Assembly: GCF_005280585.1 (NCBI RefSeq) | Contig: NZ_SZVO01000028.1 | Location: 1-46,805 of the forward strand | Length of the DNA stretch: 46,805 nt | From: Dyadobacter frigoris | Lineage (GTDB): Bacteria > Bacteroidota > Bacteroidia > Cytophagales > Spirosomataceae | Reading direction: 5' to 3' | In this document: one piece after another, positions 8,445-17,828 of the stretch | Numbering within the stretch: the first letter of the stretch is position 1 | Layout: each line of letters begins with the position of its first letter | The notes under the pieces: generated by a model | Seen by the model: only the letters and a program-made list of their open reading frames with translations | Database searches by the model: none | What the model was told of the DNA's origin: nothing | Translations under genes and position numbers: made by a program

Positions 8445-10433
8445 TCATTTTTTAATAATAAGATGTTGCAAAGCCGGATCATACATAATCTTCTCCATCT
8501 CAAATTCAACAATATCCAGCACGTCCTGTTTCACCTGCATGTAATTTAAAAGTACAGTAGATTGATCGATCTTTCTGATTTCCGGTATCGGTTGATAGTT
8601 ATCCTGCTCCTCTTTCAGCGCCTGGTGATCGTTAAGAATCTCACAATGAAACGCTTTCAAATCAATTTTCTGCTCTGGATTATCAGCGACCAATCCGACA
8701 AATTCTCCCGATGAAAGTGCAGAAATCTTCGAAGGTGGGATAGCGGAATCCAGCTGCTTGGATTTACTAACCGAGGTATCCATTCGGTTAATAGAAAAGC
8801 TTGTCCGGTCCTGCATGATTTTACCGAAACGCTCGGAAAGTTGCTTCGCAGTATCCCCTGTCACTTGTCCGCTGATGATGTTACCGGTAATGTTCATGAT
8901 CACATCAGCCTGCTCTTTTCCGTAATCCTTTCTAAGCTGACTGAAGTCTTGAACACCGAGGGTAGTTGACACTTTGTTAGATCTGGCCGTAGCGATCAGA
9001 CTATCCATGTTGTTTAGATAAATCGTTGGAAACTCATCAAAGATCAGACTGCTTTTCAATTTTCCTTTCTTATTGACAAGCTTGATCAAACGGGTTACGT
9101 AGAGTGATAGCACCGCTCCATACACCGAAATTTTCTGAGGATTATTTCCCATGCACACAATCTTGGGTTCAACCGGGTTATTGATATCCAGGGTAAAATC
9201 ACTTCCCGACAGCACATAGTAAAGCTGCGGCGACGATAGTCTGGCCATTGAAATCTGAGCTGATGCGATCTGTCCTTCCAACTGCTGCATGGCATCATTT
9301 AGATAAGCGGAAACGAAGGGATTAATCAAAACTTCAATCTCTTTTTCCGAGCGAAGGATTGTAAAAAGTTTATCATAAGGCACCTGCATGAGCTCAATCA
9401 CATGCGGCAGTGTGCAGTATTCCCCGTCCTGATACCGTCGTAAAAACCAGATGATTGCTGTAAGAAAATTAATGGGTGATTCCACAAAAAAATCACCCTG
9501 TCTTTTGATCCATTCCCTGTTAAGACCCATTAAAATGGTACGGGCAGATTCGGCTGCGTCTGTGATGTCCAGAAGACTTTGTGGATCCAGCGGATTACAT
9601 CGGTGTGTACGGGCAAGATCATCAAAATTGATCACATAAAACTTGGGAACAATCTTGTAAGCGTCCTGATTGTTCAGCCAGGTATTGTAGGTAATAACAG
9701 TGAGATCATCGAATTTGAAGTCATAGACAAACATAGAAAATCCCTTTATGATGTGCTGGGTAATATTATGTCGGATGAAGAAATAGCTCTTCCCCGCACC
9801 TGGTGATCCCAGGACCAAAATCCCCCGGAACGGATTAATAATGTTAATCCAGCTACGGTGAACCTTGTCTTTTAAATGATATCTGGCAGGAAGGTTGATA
9901 GAAAATTCATTCTCTAAAAGCCGCTGCTCCTGAGGAAAAGTTTCATTCTCTTTGTTGAAAATATCTTTGCTATTCATCTTTAAATGGATCACACGCGACA
10001 GCAACGTCCCTCCTGTTAGTACCAGGCAAAATCCGGTTGTGGTGATCAGCATATAAGTCAATGAAATCATGACCAGATCGCTATTTCTACCTAAAAAAAC
10101 CTGGCTTATAAAGTATAAAAACGTCCCGATACCGATGACGATAAGCCCTTTTTTGACGCTAATCTTTTCCTCCTTTTTCCCCTTAACTCCCATCAATGAA
10201 ATCAAAAGAAGGCCCAGCGCAATAAGCTTGGTTTTATTAAATCCATTAAAAAGTCCAGTCCTGTAAATATTGGAAAGTATCCGGTCGCTGAATACAGAAA
10301 CTAGTTTCCAGTGCGCGAAAACGCCATAGAAAAAATAGTAAAAGTGTAGCGCCAGGATCAGAATACTGATTAGCCTTGTCATATCGGTAATTCTGTGAAG
10401 CGCCTGCTGATTTTCTCCTGTTTGTGAAGCCAT
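8445..10433 (-). CDS. Type IV secretion coupling protein (VirD4/TraG-type ATPase)
   Basis: 662 residues. It couples the relaxase-bound DNA strand to the conjugative channel at the inner membrane; in Bacteroides elements this protein is often called MobC. The N-terminus has several membrane segments (about residues 20-38, 68-82, 96-114 and 121-145). The ATPase domain carries Walker A GSPGAGKS at 209-216 and Walker B SLIFDEF at 462-468. A TTLGVQDFSQLRKDYG block and the NITGN segment are typical of the TraG/TraD superfamily. It sits 11 bp downstream of the relaxase gene on the same strand, so the three mob genes form one transcription unit. It is distinct from the second ATPase at 34150, which belongs to the VirB4 group. 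Confidence 0.93.
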   Translation of the reverse strand: MASQTGENQQALHRITDMTRLISILILALHFYYFFYGVFAHWKLVSVFSDRILSNIYRTGLFNGFNKTKLIALGLLLISLMGVKGKKEEKISVKKGLIVIGIGTFLYFISQVFLGRNSDLVMISLTYMLITTTGFCLVLTGGTLLSRVIHLKMNSKDIFNKENETFPQEQRLLENEFSINLPARYHLKDKVHRSWINIINPFRGILVLGSPGAGKSYFFIRHNITQHIIKGFSMFVYDFKFDDLTVITYNTWLNNQDAYKIVPKFYVINFDDLARTHRCNPLDPQSLLDITDAAESARTILMGLNREWIKRQGDFFVESPINFLTAIIWFLRRYQDGEYCTLPHVIELMQVPYDKLFTILRSEKEIEVLINPFVSAYLNDAMQQLEGQIASAQISMARLSSPQLYYVLSGSDFTLDINNPVEPKIVCMGNNPQKISVYGAVLSLYVTRLIKLVNKKGKLKSSLIFDEFPTIYLNNMDSLIATARSNKVSTTLGVQDFSQLRKDYGKEQADVIMNITGNIISGQVTGDTAKQLSERFGKIMQDRTSFSINRMDTSVSKSKQLDSAIPPSKISALSSGEFVGLVADNPEQKIDLKAFHCEILNDHQALKEEQDNYQPIPEIRKIDQSTVLLNYMQVKQDVLDIVEFEMEKIMYDPALQHLIIKK

Positions 10434-10444
10434 GATAGATTTGT

Positions 10445-11743
10445 TTAAAGGTGATTACTGATATTTTTTTGTTTTCTTTTCTTTTTTCTTCGCAGCGCAA
10501 ACGGCAGTGAACTGTCATCTTTTACAGGATCCAGCAGTGAATCCAGCATTTCATTTTGCCCATTACTTCCGCCGGAATTAGGTTCAAAAGATGCTATTTG
10601 ATCTTGCCTTTTGAAAGGTTTTGACTCATGATTGACCTTACGGTTAGCTTGGTGCTGAGCTTTTTCCTGGTGGGAAGCTTGGGTTAATCCGGCAGGTCTG
10701 CAACGCTCTTGAATAGCGTTTGCACTATACTGCTTCCCAAGACTACTGCCATTAAAAACCGATTTGGTACGGTGGTCTACGTAGGTAATCCCGTAAATAA
10801 TTCCGGATTCATTCTGTCTTAAAACCACTTTGATCCCCTGCTTATCCAGGGCCGTTGCGAGCCCTTGAAGGTCGGGCTTTGAAGCTCCCATTAGCACTAA
10901 ATTAATGGCGTTTTTCACTTTTGCTTTATGCGGCAGCCACGCAGTTTCGTTTAACGCGAAACGCGCGCTAAGGTATTTAAGCCCCGGATTAAAATGGAAG
11001 TCACTGGCTTTGATCGGCACACCCACGGGCCTGCCTCTCTCATCTAAAATCCGGTAAACAAGCCCATTATTTTTGTTGATCCTGGATTCTTTACTTCCGG
11101 TATCAGCGAACACGTTGTACTGTCTAAGCACTGCATTGAGCTCAGCGATCGAGGTGTATTTATAGGAATTAAGCACCGTATTTAGCACGTTACTGATCGC
11201 CTGTTTAGTCTGAGATTTCCCATACTGAGCCTTGCTTACATTCACCGGTTTAAGCTCAAAAACCTGACGTTTATGCGCTTCTGCTTTCACAAGATTAAAG
11301 TCCATTTCTATTTGCTTCCTGGCCTTTTCTGACTCGTTTCTTCCGATGTTATTGGTCTCGATCCGGGTGCCATCAGGTCGGACTTTTACCGATACGATAT
11401 GAATGTGCTGATGTCCCGTATCGTAATGTTCATAGACCAAAAAGGGCTGGTCTTTAAAGCCGATCTTATCCATATAAACGCCCGCAATTTGCGTTAACTG
11501 ATCCTTTGAAAGCTTCTCCGACGGATCAAAATTCAGCGAAATATGAACGCTGTTTCTTTTCACATTATCGTTAAGCTTAGCGGTTTTAAGAAGCATATTC
11601 AGCCGCTGCATGTGATTAAGATCCGCCAGATCTTTGGGGTAATTTCCGGCCATAATACACTGCGCGTCCCCCTGCCCGATTTTATTTTCATTATAATAAA
11701 AACTGCGCTGGAGCGAGTACCCTGTCTTTATGATTGCAACCAT
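10445..11743 (-). CDS. mobB: Relaxase/mobilisation nuclease (MOBP-type, MobB)
   Basis: 432 residues. It nicks oriT, becomes covalently attached to the 5' end and pilots the strand during conjugation. The histidine triad metal-binding motif is clear: HQHIHIVS at 111-118, preceded by VHISLNF at 66-72 as in relaxase/mobilisation nuclease domains. Tyrosines near the N-terminus (residues 9, 16, 17) are candidates for the nucleophile. The C-terminal third is low-complexity and basic. The start overlaps the preceding mob gene by 16 bp, implying translational coupling. This is the full length usual for Bacteroidota conjugative elements. Confidence 0.93.
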   Translation of the reverse strand: MVAIIKTGYSLQRSFYYNENKIGQGDAQCIMAGNYPKDLADLNHMQRLNMLLKTAKLNDNVKRNSVHISLNFDPSEKLSKDQLTQIAGVYMDKIGFKDQPFLVYEHYDTGHQHIHIVSVKVRPDGTRIETNNIGRNESEKARKQIEMDFNLVKAEAHKRQVFELKPVNVSKAQYGKSQTKQAISNVLNTVLNSYKYTSIAELNAVLRQYNVFADTGSKESRINKNNGLVYRILDERGRPVGVPIKASDFHFNPGLKYLSARFALNETAWLPHKAKVKNAINLVLMGASKPDLQGLATALDKQGIKVVLRQNESGIIYGITYVDHRTKSVFNGSSLGKQYSANAIQERCRPAGLTQASHQEKAQHQANRKVNHESKPFKRQDQIASFEPNSGGSNGQNEMLDSLLDPVKDDSSLPFALRRKKKRKQKNISNHL

Positions 11744-12120
11744 TGGTCTGCTGTTTTATTGATCTGTTTTTTGATCTCCTCAATCTGTGCAAGCACCCTT
11801 CTTTTATCGAGCTCGTAGGTAATAATCCAGGATTTAAAATCAGCAATCTGATCCAGGGTGTGAAGTTTTTTGACCGCCTGGTTAAAGTTATTACCGATAT
11901 TATTAAGCTCATTTCTAAGCCTGATTAGCTCCTTGACTGAGTCATCAAGTGAACCGTTCCGGTAGTAGACTACCACCGGTTTTTCCAGGATCACTTTGCG
12001 GATATATTCACTGAGCTTACGGCATGTGCTGCCCTTAAATTTCCGCTCAAGTAGCGTGAACTCCTGCGGGCTAAGTCTTAGCGCGACAATTCTTGTTTTG
12101 TTTGATTGTTTGTTTTCCAT
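11728..12120 (-). CDS. Relaxosome accessory protein (ribbon-helix-helix, MobA/MobC-like)
   Basis: 130 residues. It most likely binds oriT and helps the relaxase. The N-terminal segment (KTRIVALRLSPQEFTLLERKF, then LSEYIRKVIL at about residues 9-45) has the strand-helix-helix pattern of RHH DNA-binding proteins. The rest (ELIRLRNELNNIGNNFNQAVKKL) matches the plasmid mobilisation MobC-like helical region. Nomenclature differs: the Bacteroides literature calls the equivalent MobA, Pfam calls it MobC. It is the first gene of the mob operon, directly next to the palindrome-rich region proposed as oriT. Confidence 0.85.
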   Translation of the reverse strand: MENKQSNKTRIVALRLSPQEFTLLERKFKGSTCRKLSEYIRKVILEKPVVVYYRNGSLDDSVKELIRLRNELNNIGNNFNQAVKKLHTLDQIADFKSWIITYELDKRRVLAQIEEIKKQINKTADQWLQS

Positions 12121-12192
12121 CTCCTCCTTCGTTTCCCTATCTCACACACTATTACTTTTTAGACTCCCCCGCTCACGACTTCGGAGTGAATT

Positions 12193-12270
12193 GGCGGCCG
12201 CCACGGAGTGGCCAGATCCGGAATGGGTTACCAGTCCGGAAGAATGTTGTTAAACATTCTGACATCTGGC
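12193..12270. other. Candidate origin of transfer (oriT) with nested inverted repeats
   Basis: Upstream of the mob operon lie a 10-bp palindrome GGCGGCCGCC (12193-12202), an inverted repeat GCCAGAT/ATCTGGC (12211-12217 and 12264-12270), CCGG-flanked repeats between its arms, and an 8-bp-stem hairpin AGAATGTT-gtta-AACATTCT (12241-12260). Position next to the relaxosome gene and the clustered palindromes are what an oriT looks like. The nick site cannot be read from sequence alone. The same structures could instead regulate the mob promoter. Confidence 0.5.
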
Positions 12271-12620
12271 AGTTTGCGGCAAAGCAGGCATTACCCGAGA
12301 TTCTTTCAAAAACTCTTCTTGTTTTAGACTATCTTTAAATTCTTTAAAATCCATTATTTCATTTTTTTTGCGTCTTCGAATATTAGTGTTAAACCGCTTC
12401 ATTTGGGTCATATGTTTTTTAAGTTTTGCACACACTTTCAGTATCAATTATCAGAATGTTGTCCGTCAAAGAAGAGTGCTTTAAGTCCTTTCTTTCACCC
12501 TGGCAATTTAAAGACAGCGCGTTGTTTTAAGGTATGCTAACCGTTTATTGCTTAGGTCCATTTGGGCACTCCGCTCTAATTTTACGGGTGGTAAATAGTG
12601 CTCACTTAAACGCCTGAAAT

Positions 12621-12908
12621 ATGGATTCAAAAATTGAAATAGCCACGGTCTATGATACGCTGCTTTGCAGTCCTGGAATGGACGAGATCGTAAAGATCGA
12701 TTTGAAAATTTCACGTAAGGCCGTGCTTGTCCTTTGTCATGCTATCGAGAAGGGGTCGGATGAAACAGGAAAGGCAGGACTTCCAAGCCTTCCTGAAAAC
12801 ATTTCAAAGCAGTTCAGCGAGCTTCTTTTTGGAATCTCAAAAGACTGCCTTGAAAAGGCGGGCCTAGAGCTGCTGAGTCAAAAACTGAAAGCCCTGGGGA
12901 TGGCTTAG
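12621..12908 (+). CDS. Small hypothetical protein of conjugative elements
   Basis: 95 residues, mostly helical, no signal peptide or membrane segment. ISRKAVLVLCHAIEKG and ENISKQFSELLFGI are amphipathic. I recognise no domain, though small proteins of this kind are frequent between mob and cargo genes of Bacteroidota elements. It is transcribed divergently from the mob operon and convergently to the RadC-like gene, with a strong hairpin between them. Confidence 0.6.
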   Translation: MDSKIEIATVYDTLLCSPGMDEIVKIDLKISRKAVLVLCHAIEKGSDETGKAGLPSLPENISKQFSELLFGISKDCLEKAGLELLSQKLKALGMA

Positions 12909-12938
12909 TAAATTGTGAAGATTGGCCTTTTAATTAAA

Positions 12939-12982
12939 GCGGAAAACCGTAGGTTTCAGGCCTACGGTTTTCCGCTTATTTT
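12939..12982. terminator. Bidirectional terminator
   Basis: Perfect 15-bp stem, GCGGAAAACCGTAGG at 12939-12953 and its complement at 12961-12975, with a 7-nt loop and TTATTTTTT on the right. The left flank AATTAAA gives a weaker U-tract for the minus strand. It separates convergent genes ending at 12908 and 12983. Confidence 0.88.
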
Positions 12983-13456
12983 TTAAGGCATTATACCCTC
13001 ATCAACAAAGGAATAATATCCTTCACTGGTGATGATGATATGATCCATTACTAAAATATCCAGCAGTTGTCCCACTTTTTTTATTCTTTCTGTAACTTGT
13101 TTATCTGCTTCACTGGCTGTAAGGTTTCCGGAAGGATGGTTATGTGCAAGGATTATCCCATGTGCACTGGCTTTTAAAGCCGCTGCAAAAATCAGCTTTA
13201 AGTCTACTACCACACCGCAGGTTCCTCCCTGGCAAACTTCATAGATGCCAAGCACTTTGTTGGCGCGGTCTATAAGCATGATTTTAAACTGCTCGACAAA
13301 CCCGATTTTATTGTCATCCCAGGATTGTTTTAAAACCGAGTAGGCATCATGCGAACGACTGATTCCAAAACGCTCACTTACTTTAACCTGATTTTTGTAA
13401 ACCAGTTCAATCTCTGCAAACTGATAAATTGTTGAAACGTTAGCACCATTTTCCAT
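12983..13456 (-). CDS. RadC-family JAB/MPN domain protein
   Basis: 157 residues. The JAMM metalloprotease signature is complete: HNHPSG at 105-110 followed by S115 and D118 (H-x-H-x7-S-x2-D), with E55 upstream as the probable catalytic glutamate. It corresponds to the RadC C-terminal domain without the helix-hairpin-helix part, a short form very common on Bacteroidota plasmids and conjugative elements. Its role is unclear: despite the name it is not an established repair protein, and anti-restriction or regulatory peptidase functions have been suggested for element-borne copies. It is monocistronic, ending at the bidirectional terminator. Confidence 0.9.
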   Translation of the reverse strand: MENGANVSTIYQFAEIELVYKNQVKVSERFGISRSHDAYSVLKQSWDDNKIGFVEQFKIMLIDRANKVLGIYEVCQGGTCGVVVDLKLIFAAALKASAHGIILAHNHPSGNLTASEADKQVTERIKKVGQLLDILVMDHIIITSEGYYSFVDEGIMP

Positions 13457-13620
13457 AACATTTGAATTTAAGGTTTATGAATTTATTATGGTGCCCTAAT
13501 TGGCGAAGGACGCTAACGCCCATGAAGCAACGGAATAAAGGAAAGCCCCAGCATGGAATGCCTGCGCAGAGCCAAGTGTTTATGCCGGAATTTCGTGGAC
13601 GTTCCAGCGCTGAGTGAGCC

Positions 13621-13628
13621 TACCTTTG
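13621..13628 (+). promoter_or_regulatory. Possible -7 element of the lanB promoter
   Basis: TACCTTTG fits the Bacteroidota -7 consensus TAnnTTTG. No good TTTG appears at the usual -33 distance, so the element is only suggestive. It would start a transcript near 13635, about 190 nt ahead of the ATG at 13824. Confidence 0.35.
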
Positions 13629-13823
13629 TAGCGTAATTAAGTCAGGACTCTTCAGAATTTGATTCCAGCAGGCTTCCCCCCATTTTCATTTTGTACCAAA
13701 TTGTCTGGGACGAAATATCAGCAAGCACTTTCGTACCGGGATTTGGAAGTCTTTTCCCAAATAATTGAAGCCTATCTGGCACATGACGAATTTGATTGGA
13801 TCGATCACCAATCAGACCTGATT

Positions 13824-16800
13824 ATGAAACCACAAAACTTTTTTATGCTGCGAAGACCGCTACTTTCCAACGATTTCTTTTTTAGTTTTCAAAAAGCAGT
13901 CGGCAGCGATCCACAGGCCTTTGAATCCTATTTAAAGCTCATCTACCTGGATCCACTATTACAGAATGCGCTTCACCTGGCCTCGCCTGGGTTGCATGAA
14001 CAATTGCAGCGGCTTCTAAATGGCAAGCTGCAAAACGGAAAAGAGGATCTTTTGCAGACACTTTTCAAATACCTGATCCGTATGAGCACCCGCTGCACCC
14101 CTTTCGGTTTATTTGCAGGATATAGTTTGGGAGCAGTCACCGAAAAGACAATCATCCGTTTTGATTCCGAAAACGAATGGGAGCTACACACTAAACTTGA
14201 TGAACAAATCTGCTTTCAGCTGGTGGGTCAAATTCGGAAATCACCTAAGGTGACCGGCCAATTAAAACTCTTCCCTAACAGCTCACTTTACCAGATCATG
14301 GATTCTTACCGGTATATCGAGCGGGGAGCTGATGGTAAGACGCTGGGTTTATCCGCCATCAAATCAAGCCTGTATCTGGCAAGGCTATTAGAGCACGCAA
14401 AAGATGGACGAACCGTAGCAGAATTAAACGAAATTCTGTGGCGGTACAATGTAGGTAAGAAGATAGCAAAGACCTTTGTCAATTCTTTGATTGATTCCCA
14501 GTTTTTTGTCAGCCGCTTTGAAATGAACGCTACTGGCGAGAATTATTTAGAGCGGATTCAGAAAGAGCTTAACATGATGACAGGATGTGAAGAGTATCTT
14601 GAAATTATATCCAGAATCCAAATCTTGATCCAAAACACCGCCGCTCATTCTGTGATACAACAATCTATAAAAACGCACCTTGACATGGCCGGTCTGAGCA
14701 CGCCTGACAAAAGTTTTCTGCAAACCGATTTAGCTTTCCGCGCCAGTACCTGTGAAATCAGCCGTAGCACGATCGATATGATGTCATCAGAAATCAGTGA
14801 GCTGGCTTTTCTCACCAGTCAAACCGAAAACACAGACCTTGCAGCATTTGCCAGCCGGTTATTTTCTCATTTTGGAGATAAACCAGTACCCCTTTTGCCT
14901 GTGCTGGATCCAGCTAGCGGTGTTGCTTACGGAACGCTCCAACCCGCAGTCAGTAGCAACCTGACACTTTTGAGCGGTCTGACTGAAACTACTTCCAAAG
15001 AAAACAGTAAGCTTGCTGACAACCCGATTTCCAGACTTCAAAAAAGAATCCTTGACAAAACGAAGACAAGCGGTCGCATCGCCTACGAGTTAACGGGTCA
15101 GGATATTTTAGCATTTGAAAATGAAAAGCCAACTCCGCTGCCAGAAAGCTTCTACGTTTTCGGCAGTATCATCTGCGGTGCGCAGTCAGATTTTGATAAA
15201 GGTGAATTTTCCTTTGATTTAAAATCGGTGGCAGGCCCGTCAGCCCTAAATCTGATGAGCCGGTTTGGCCAGTCTGATCCGGCGCTAAAAAAGCAGCTTG
15301 AAAATGCAGCCCGACTTGAAGAGGTACAGAATCCGGATGTAATCTTCGCTGAAATCTGCCATGTTCCAAGTGCCAACGTTTTAAAAGTAATAAACCGTCC
15401 TTCTTTACATTCATTTGAGATCCCCTACCTGTCTGAAAGCGGCCTGCCCAGTGAGAACCAGATCCAACCCTGTGAACTTCTGGTCAGCTCGCCTGATGGC
15501 AGGCAAATCATTCTAAGCTGCCAGCGCCTTGACAAAAGAATAATCCCCAGGCTCACAAGCGCCCATTATTATGCCAACGGTTTACCATTTTACCGCTTCC
15601 TATGTGAGCTTTCCCAGCAGGCTGATAGCGCCAGTTTTGGCTGGGACTGGGGCGATTTTCACAAACAACCTTTTTCACCCAGGATCACATACAAACATCT
15701 GGTTCTTCAAAAAGCGACTTGGCGTATTGAATGGGATGAATTCAAAACCCTTAATTCTAAAAGTGAAGACCTTCTCAGCGGCTGGGCAACGTTTTCACAA
15801 CAGAAAAAAATACCCAGGTATTTTCAGATTCAGCAGGGTGATAACGAGCTTCTGATCGATGGACAAAATCTTTTTTCGCTTCAAATTCTTGAAGACACCC
15901 TTAAAAAAAGTAGCCCTTTGACATTGACCGAATACCTTGAAACCGAATGCAAGGGATTTCTTTCGGACAAAGGAAATACTCTGGCCAATGAAGTGATCAT
16001 CCCCTTTCTAAATCCCAGACAGCAGCCGGAAGAAAAAATCCCGGTAAACATTCAGACCACGCCAGCGGTATTTCATCTGGGCAGTGAGTGGCTTTATGTG
16101 AAGCTCTATTGCAGCTCTGAGGCAGCGGATTTTCTGCTTTCTAAAATCATTGAGCCTTTCTGCGACGCGATGATCCGAAGAGAAGAAATTGAAAAATGGT
16201 TTTTTATCCGTTACTATGATCCAAAGCCGCACCTGCGCGTCCGGTTTCATGTCAAAGAAAGCAAAATGTCATGGAGCACTCTTTTGAGAGCCTTTCAAAA
16301 AACGGTTCAGCCGTATCTGGAAAATGGACTTATCAGCGCATTTACTACCGATCAGTATAAGCGCGAGACTGAACGCTACAAGCTACTGGCTTACAGCAAA
16401 ATGGAATTGATCTTTTATGTAGACAGTTACCTGACATGCAAATCTCTGCGCTTACTCACTGAAAATAAGGAGCCTGATCTGCGCTGGCTATTGGCGTTGC
16501 GCGGATGCGATAGCCTTTTAAATAGCGCTGGTCTTACTACCCTTGAAAAATTCTCACTAATCAAAAGACTGCATCAGGAATTTAGCTTAGAATTTAATGC
16601 ATCTGCAAACGATCTTGTCCTTCTGGATCAGAAATACAGGACGCACAAGAAAATAATCATTTCCTTTTTAGATCCGAAGAAAGATTCTGTCCATGAAATC
16701 AATCCATTCACAGCACATTTTGATGAGCTTTCAAATTTCATGCGCCGTACCTTCACGGATGAAAATGTTAATTCAAGCGAAGATTTAATCGAAACCGCTG

Positions 16801-16952
16801 CCCATCTGATGCATCTGTTTTTAAACCGCTGGTTTAATCAGATGCACAGAAAACAGGAATGGATCATTTATCACTTTTTAAAGAAATATTACGACATGGA
16901 TTTGAATTTAAAAAAAACGGCAAAAAACGGATCAAAGTTATTTTTCAAGTAA
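13824..16952 (+). CDS. Class I lanthipeptide dehydratase (LanB), full length
   Basis: From ATG 13824 the product is 1042 residues; the frame is open to a TTG at 13659. I prefer the ATG because MKPQNFFMLRRPLLS is how LanB proteins usually begin. LanB enzymes use glutamyl-tRNA to glutamylate Ser/Thr of a precursor and then eliminate glutamate, giving dehydroalanine or dehydrobutyrine. The glutamylation domain (about 1-700) includes the signature RMSTRCTPFGLFAG (86-99). The elimination (SpaB_C, thiopeptide-type) domain follows (about 740-1035), with WFFIRYYDPKPHLRVRFH, so both halves are fused in one chain. No LanC cyclase is nearby. The 47-aa gene at 19087 is the likely substrate, with two regulators between. 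The short gap to the regulators suggests co-transcription. Confidence 0.92.
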   Translation: MKPQNFFMLRRPLLSNDFFFSFQKAVGSDPQAFESYLKLIYLDPLLQNALHLASPGLHEQLQRLLNGKLQNGKEDLLQTLFKYLIRMSTRCTPFGLFAGYSLGAVTEKTIIRFDSENEWELHTKLDEQICFQLVGQIRKSPKVTGQLKLFPNSSLYQIMDSYRYIERGADGKTLGLSAIKSSLYLARLLEHAKDGRTVAELNEILWRYNVGKKIAKTFVNSLIDSQFFVSRFEMNATGENYLERIQKELNMMTGCEEYLEIISRIQILIQNTAAHSVIQQSIKTHLDMAGLSTPDKSFLQTDLAFRASTCEISRSTIDMMSSEISELAFLTSQTENTDLAAFASRLFSHFGDKPVPLLPVLDPASGVAYGTLQPAVSSNLTLLSGLTETTSKENSKLADNPISRLQKRILDKTKTSGRIAYELTGQDILAFENEKPTPLPESFYVFGSIICGAQSDFDKGEFSFDLKSVAGPSALNLMSRFGQSDPALKKQLENAARLEEVQNPDVIFAEICHVPSANVLKVINRPSLHSFEIPYLSESGLPSENQIQPCELLVSSPDGRQIILSCQRLDKRIIPRLTSAHYYANGLPFYRFLCELSQQADSASFGWDWGDFHKQPFSPRITYKHLVLQKATWRIEWDEFKTLNSKSEDLLSGWATFSQQKKIPRYFQIQQGDNELLIDGQNLFSLQILEDTLKKSSPLTLTEYLETECKGFLSDKGNTLANEVIIPFLNPRQQPEEKIPVNIQTTPAVFHLGSEWLYVKLYCSSEAADFLLSKIIEPFCDAMIRREEIEKWFFIRYYDPKPHLRVRFHVKESKMSWSTLLRAFQKTVQPYLENGLISAFTTDQYKRETERYKLLAYSKMELIFYVDSYLTCKSLRLLTENKEPDLRWLLALRGCDSLLNSAGLTTLEKFSLIKRLHQEFSLEFNASANDLVLLDQKYRTHKKIIISFLDPKKDSVHEINPFTAHFDELSNFMRRTFTDENVNSSEDLIETAAHLMHLFLNRWFNQMHRKQEWIIYHFLKKYYDMDLNLKKTAKNGSKLFFK

Positions 16953-17027
16953 CCGATAGTTTCATAAATTGTACTTACCTCCTTCTATCTCATTGAATGT
17001 TATTCACTCTTATGACACCAATTGACA

Positions 17028-17828
17028 ATGGAAGATCAAATGAAAAATGCGGTCACCTGCATGATCGTTGATGACGAAAAACCTGCACATCAGGTATTAA
17101 ACCAGTACATAGAACGGGTGCCCGGTCTATCCCCTATTGAAGGTGCATACCTGGCTTTAGAGGCACTCGACAAGATTCCGATCTTAAAGCCCGACATTCT
17201 TTTTCTGGATGTTGAAATGCCCGATCTGAGCGGGCTCAGGGTCCTGGATCTTTTAAAAACGCTGACTGCTTCTGTGATTCTCACCACGGCCCACCAGAAT
17301 TTTGCCGTGGACGGATATAGCTATGCGGTCAAGGGATTTCTTTTAAAACCCATTTATTTCGAAGAGTTTATCGCCACAGTTTACCGGGTCAGACAGCAGC
17401 GTGAGACGATGCATCAGGTCTTGCTTTCATCGATTCAGCCCACATTACCTGGATTTAATATCGATCTGGAAAGCAGTGATGATGGTCAGGGTAAATTTCC
17501 AGCTTTCCACAAAGACACCATGATTGTCAAAGTGGACGGACTTATCGTTCAGATCCATTATTCGGATGTCACCTTTGTGGAAGGCGCAAGAAATTATGTG
17601 AAAATATATATCGGGGACAGTGTCAGGTACTGCCGGATCCCGATTTCGGTTATGATGAGTCGCCTTCCCAGCTCACTTTTTATTACGACCAACCGCTCGT
17701 TTATAGTGAACCGTCTGGCAGTTAAAGAAATGGAAGGGAACGAAATTTTAATGAGCAACAACTACCGCGTCAAAGTTTCCAAAGATTTAAGAGCACTCGT
17801 ACTTTCAAAACTTACATTCAATGGATGA
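17028..17828 (+). CDS. LytTR-family response regulator
   Basis: The frame opens at TTG 17022, but ATG 17028 (MEDQMKN) is the better start; ATG 17040 is also possible. 266 residues. The receiver domain (about 7-120) has the acidic pair D15/D16, phospho-acceptor D61 (ILFLDVEMPD), T86 and K107 (FLLKP). A LytTR DNA-binding domain fills the C-terminus (HYSDVTFVEGARNYVKIY and TTNRSFIVNRLAV). It overlaps the downstream kinase gene by 8 bp, so they form one two-component system. LytTR regulators often control bacteriocin or quorum-peptide operons (AgrA, PlnC). Its placement between lanB and the precursor gene makes control of this cluster the likeliest role, by inference. Confidence 0.93.
   Translation: MEDQMKNAVTCMIVDDEKPAHQVLNQYIERVPGLSPIEGAYLALEALDKIPILKPDILFLDVEMPDLSGLRVLDLLKTLTASVILTTAHQNFAVDGYSYAVKGFLLKPIYFEEFIATVYRVRQQRETMHQVLLSSIQPTLPGFNIDLESSDDGQGKFPAFHKDTMIVKVDGLIVQIHYSDVTFVEGARNYVKIYIGDSVRYCRIPISVMMSRLPSSLFITTNRSFIVNRLAVKEMEGNEILMSNNYRVKVSKDLRALVLSKLTFNG

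Noticed and set aside
12250..12447. 65-codon minus-strand frame upstream of the mob operon
   Set aside because: It runs into the palindromic oriT candidate, and its composition does not look coding. A shorter version from an internal ATG (about 34 codons) cannot be excluded.
13522..13617. 31-codon frame ahead of lanB as a possible precursor peptide
   Set aside because: The product (MKQRNKGKPQHG and onward) has no cysteine, few Ser/Thr and no recognisable leader/core organisation.
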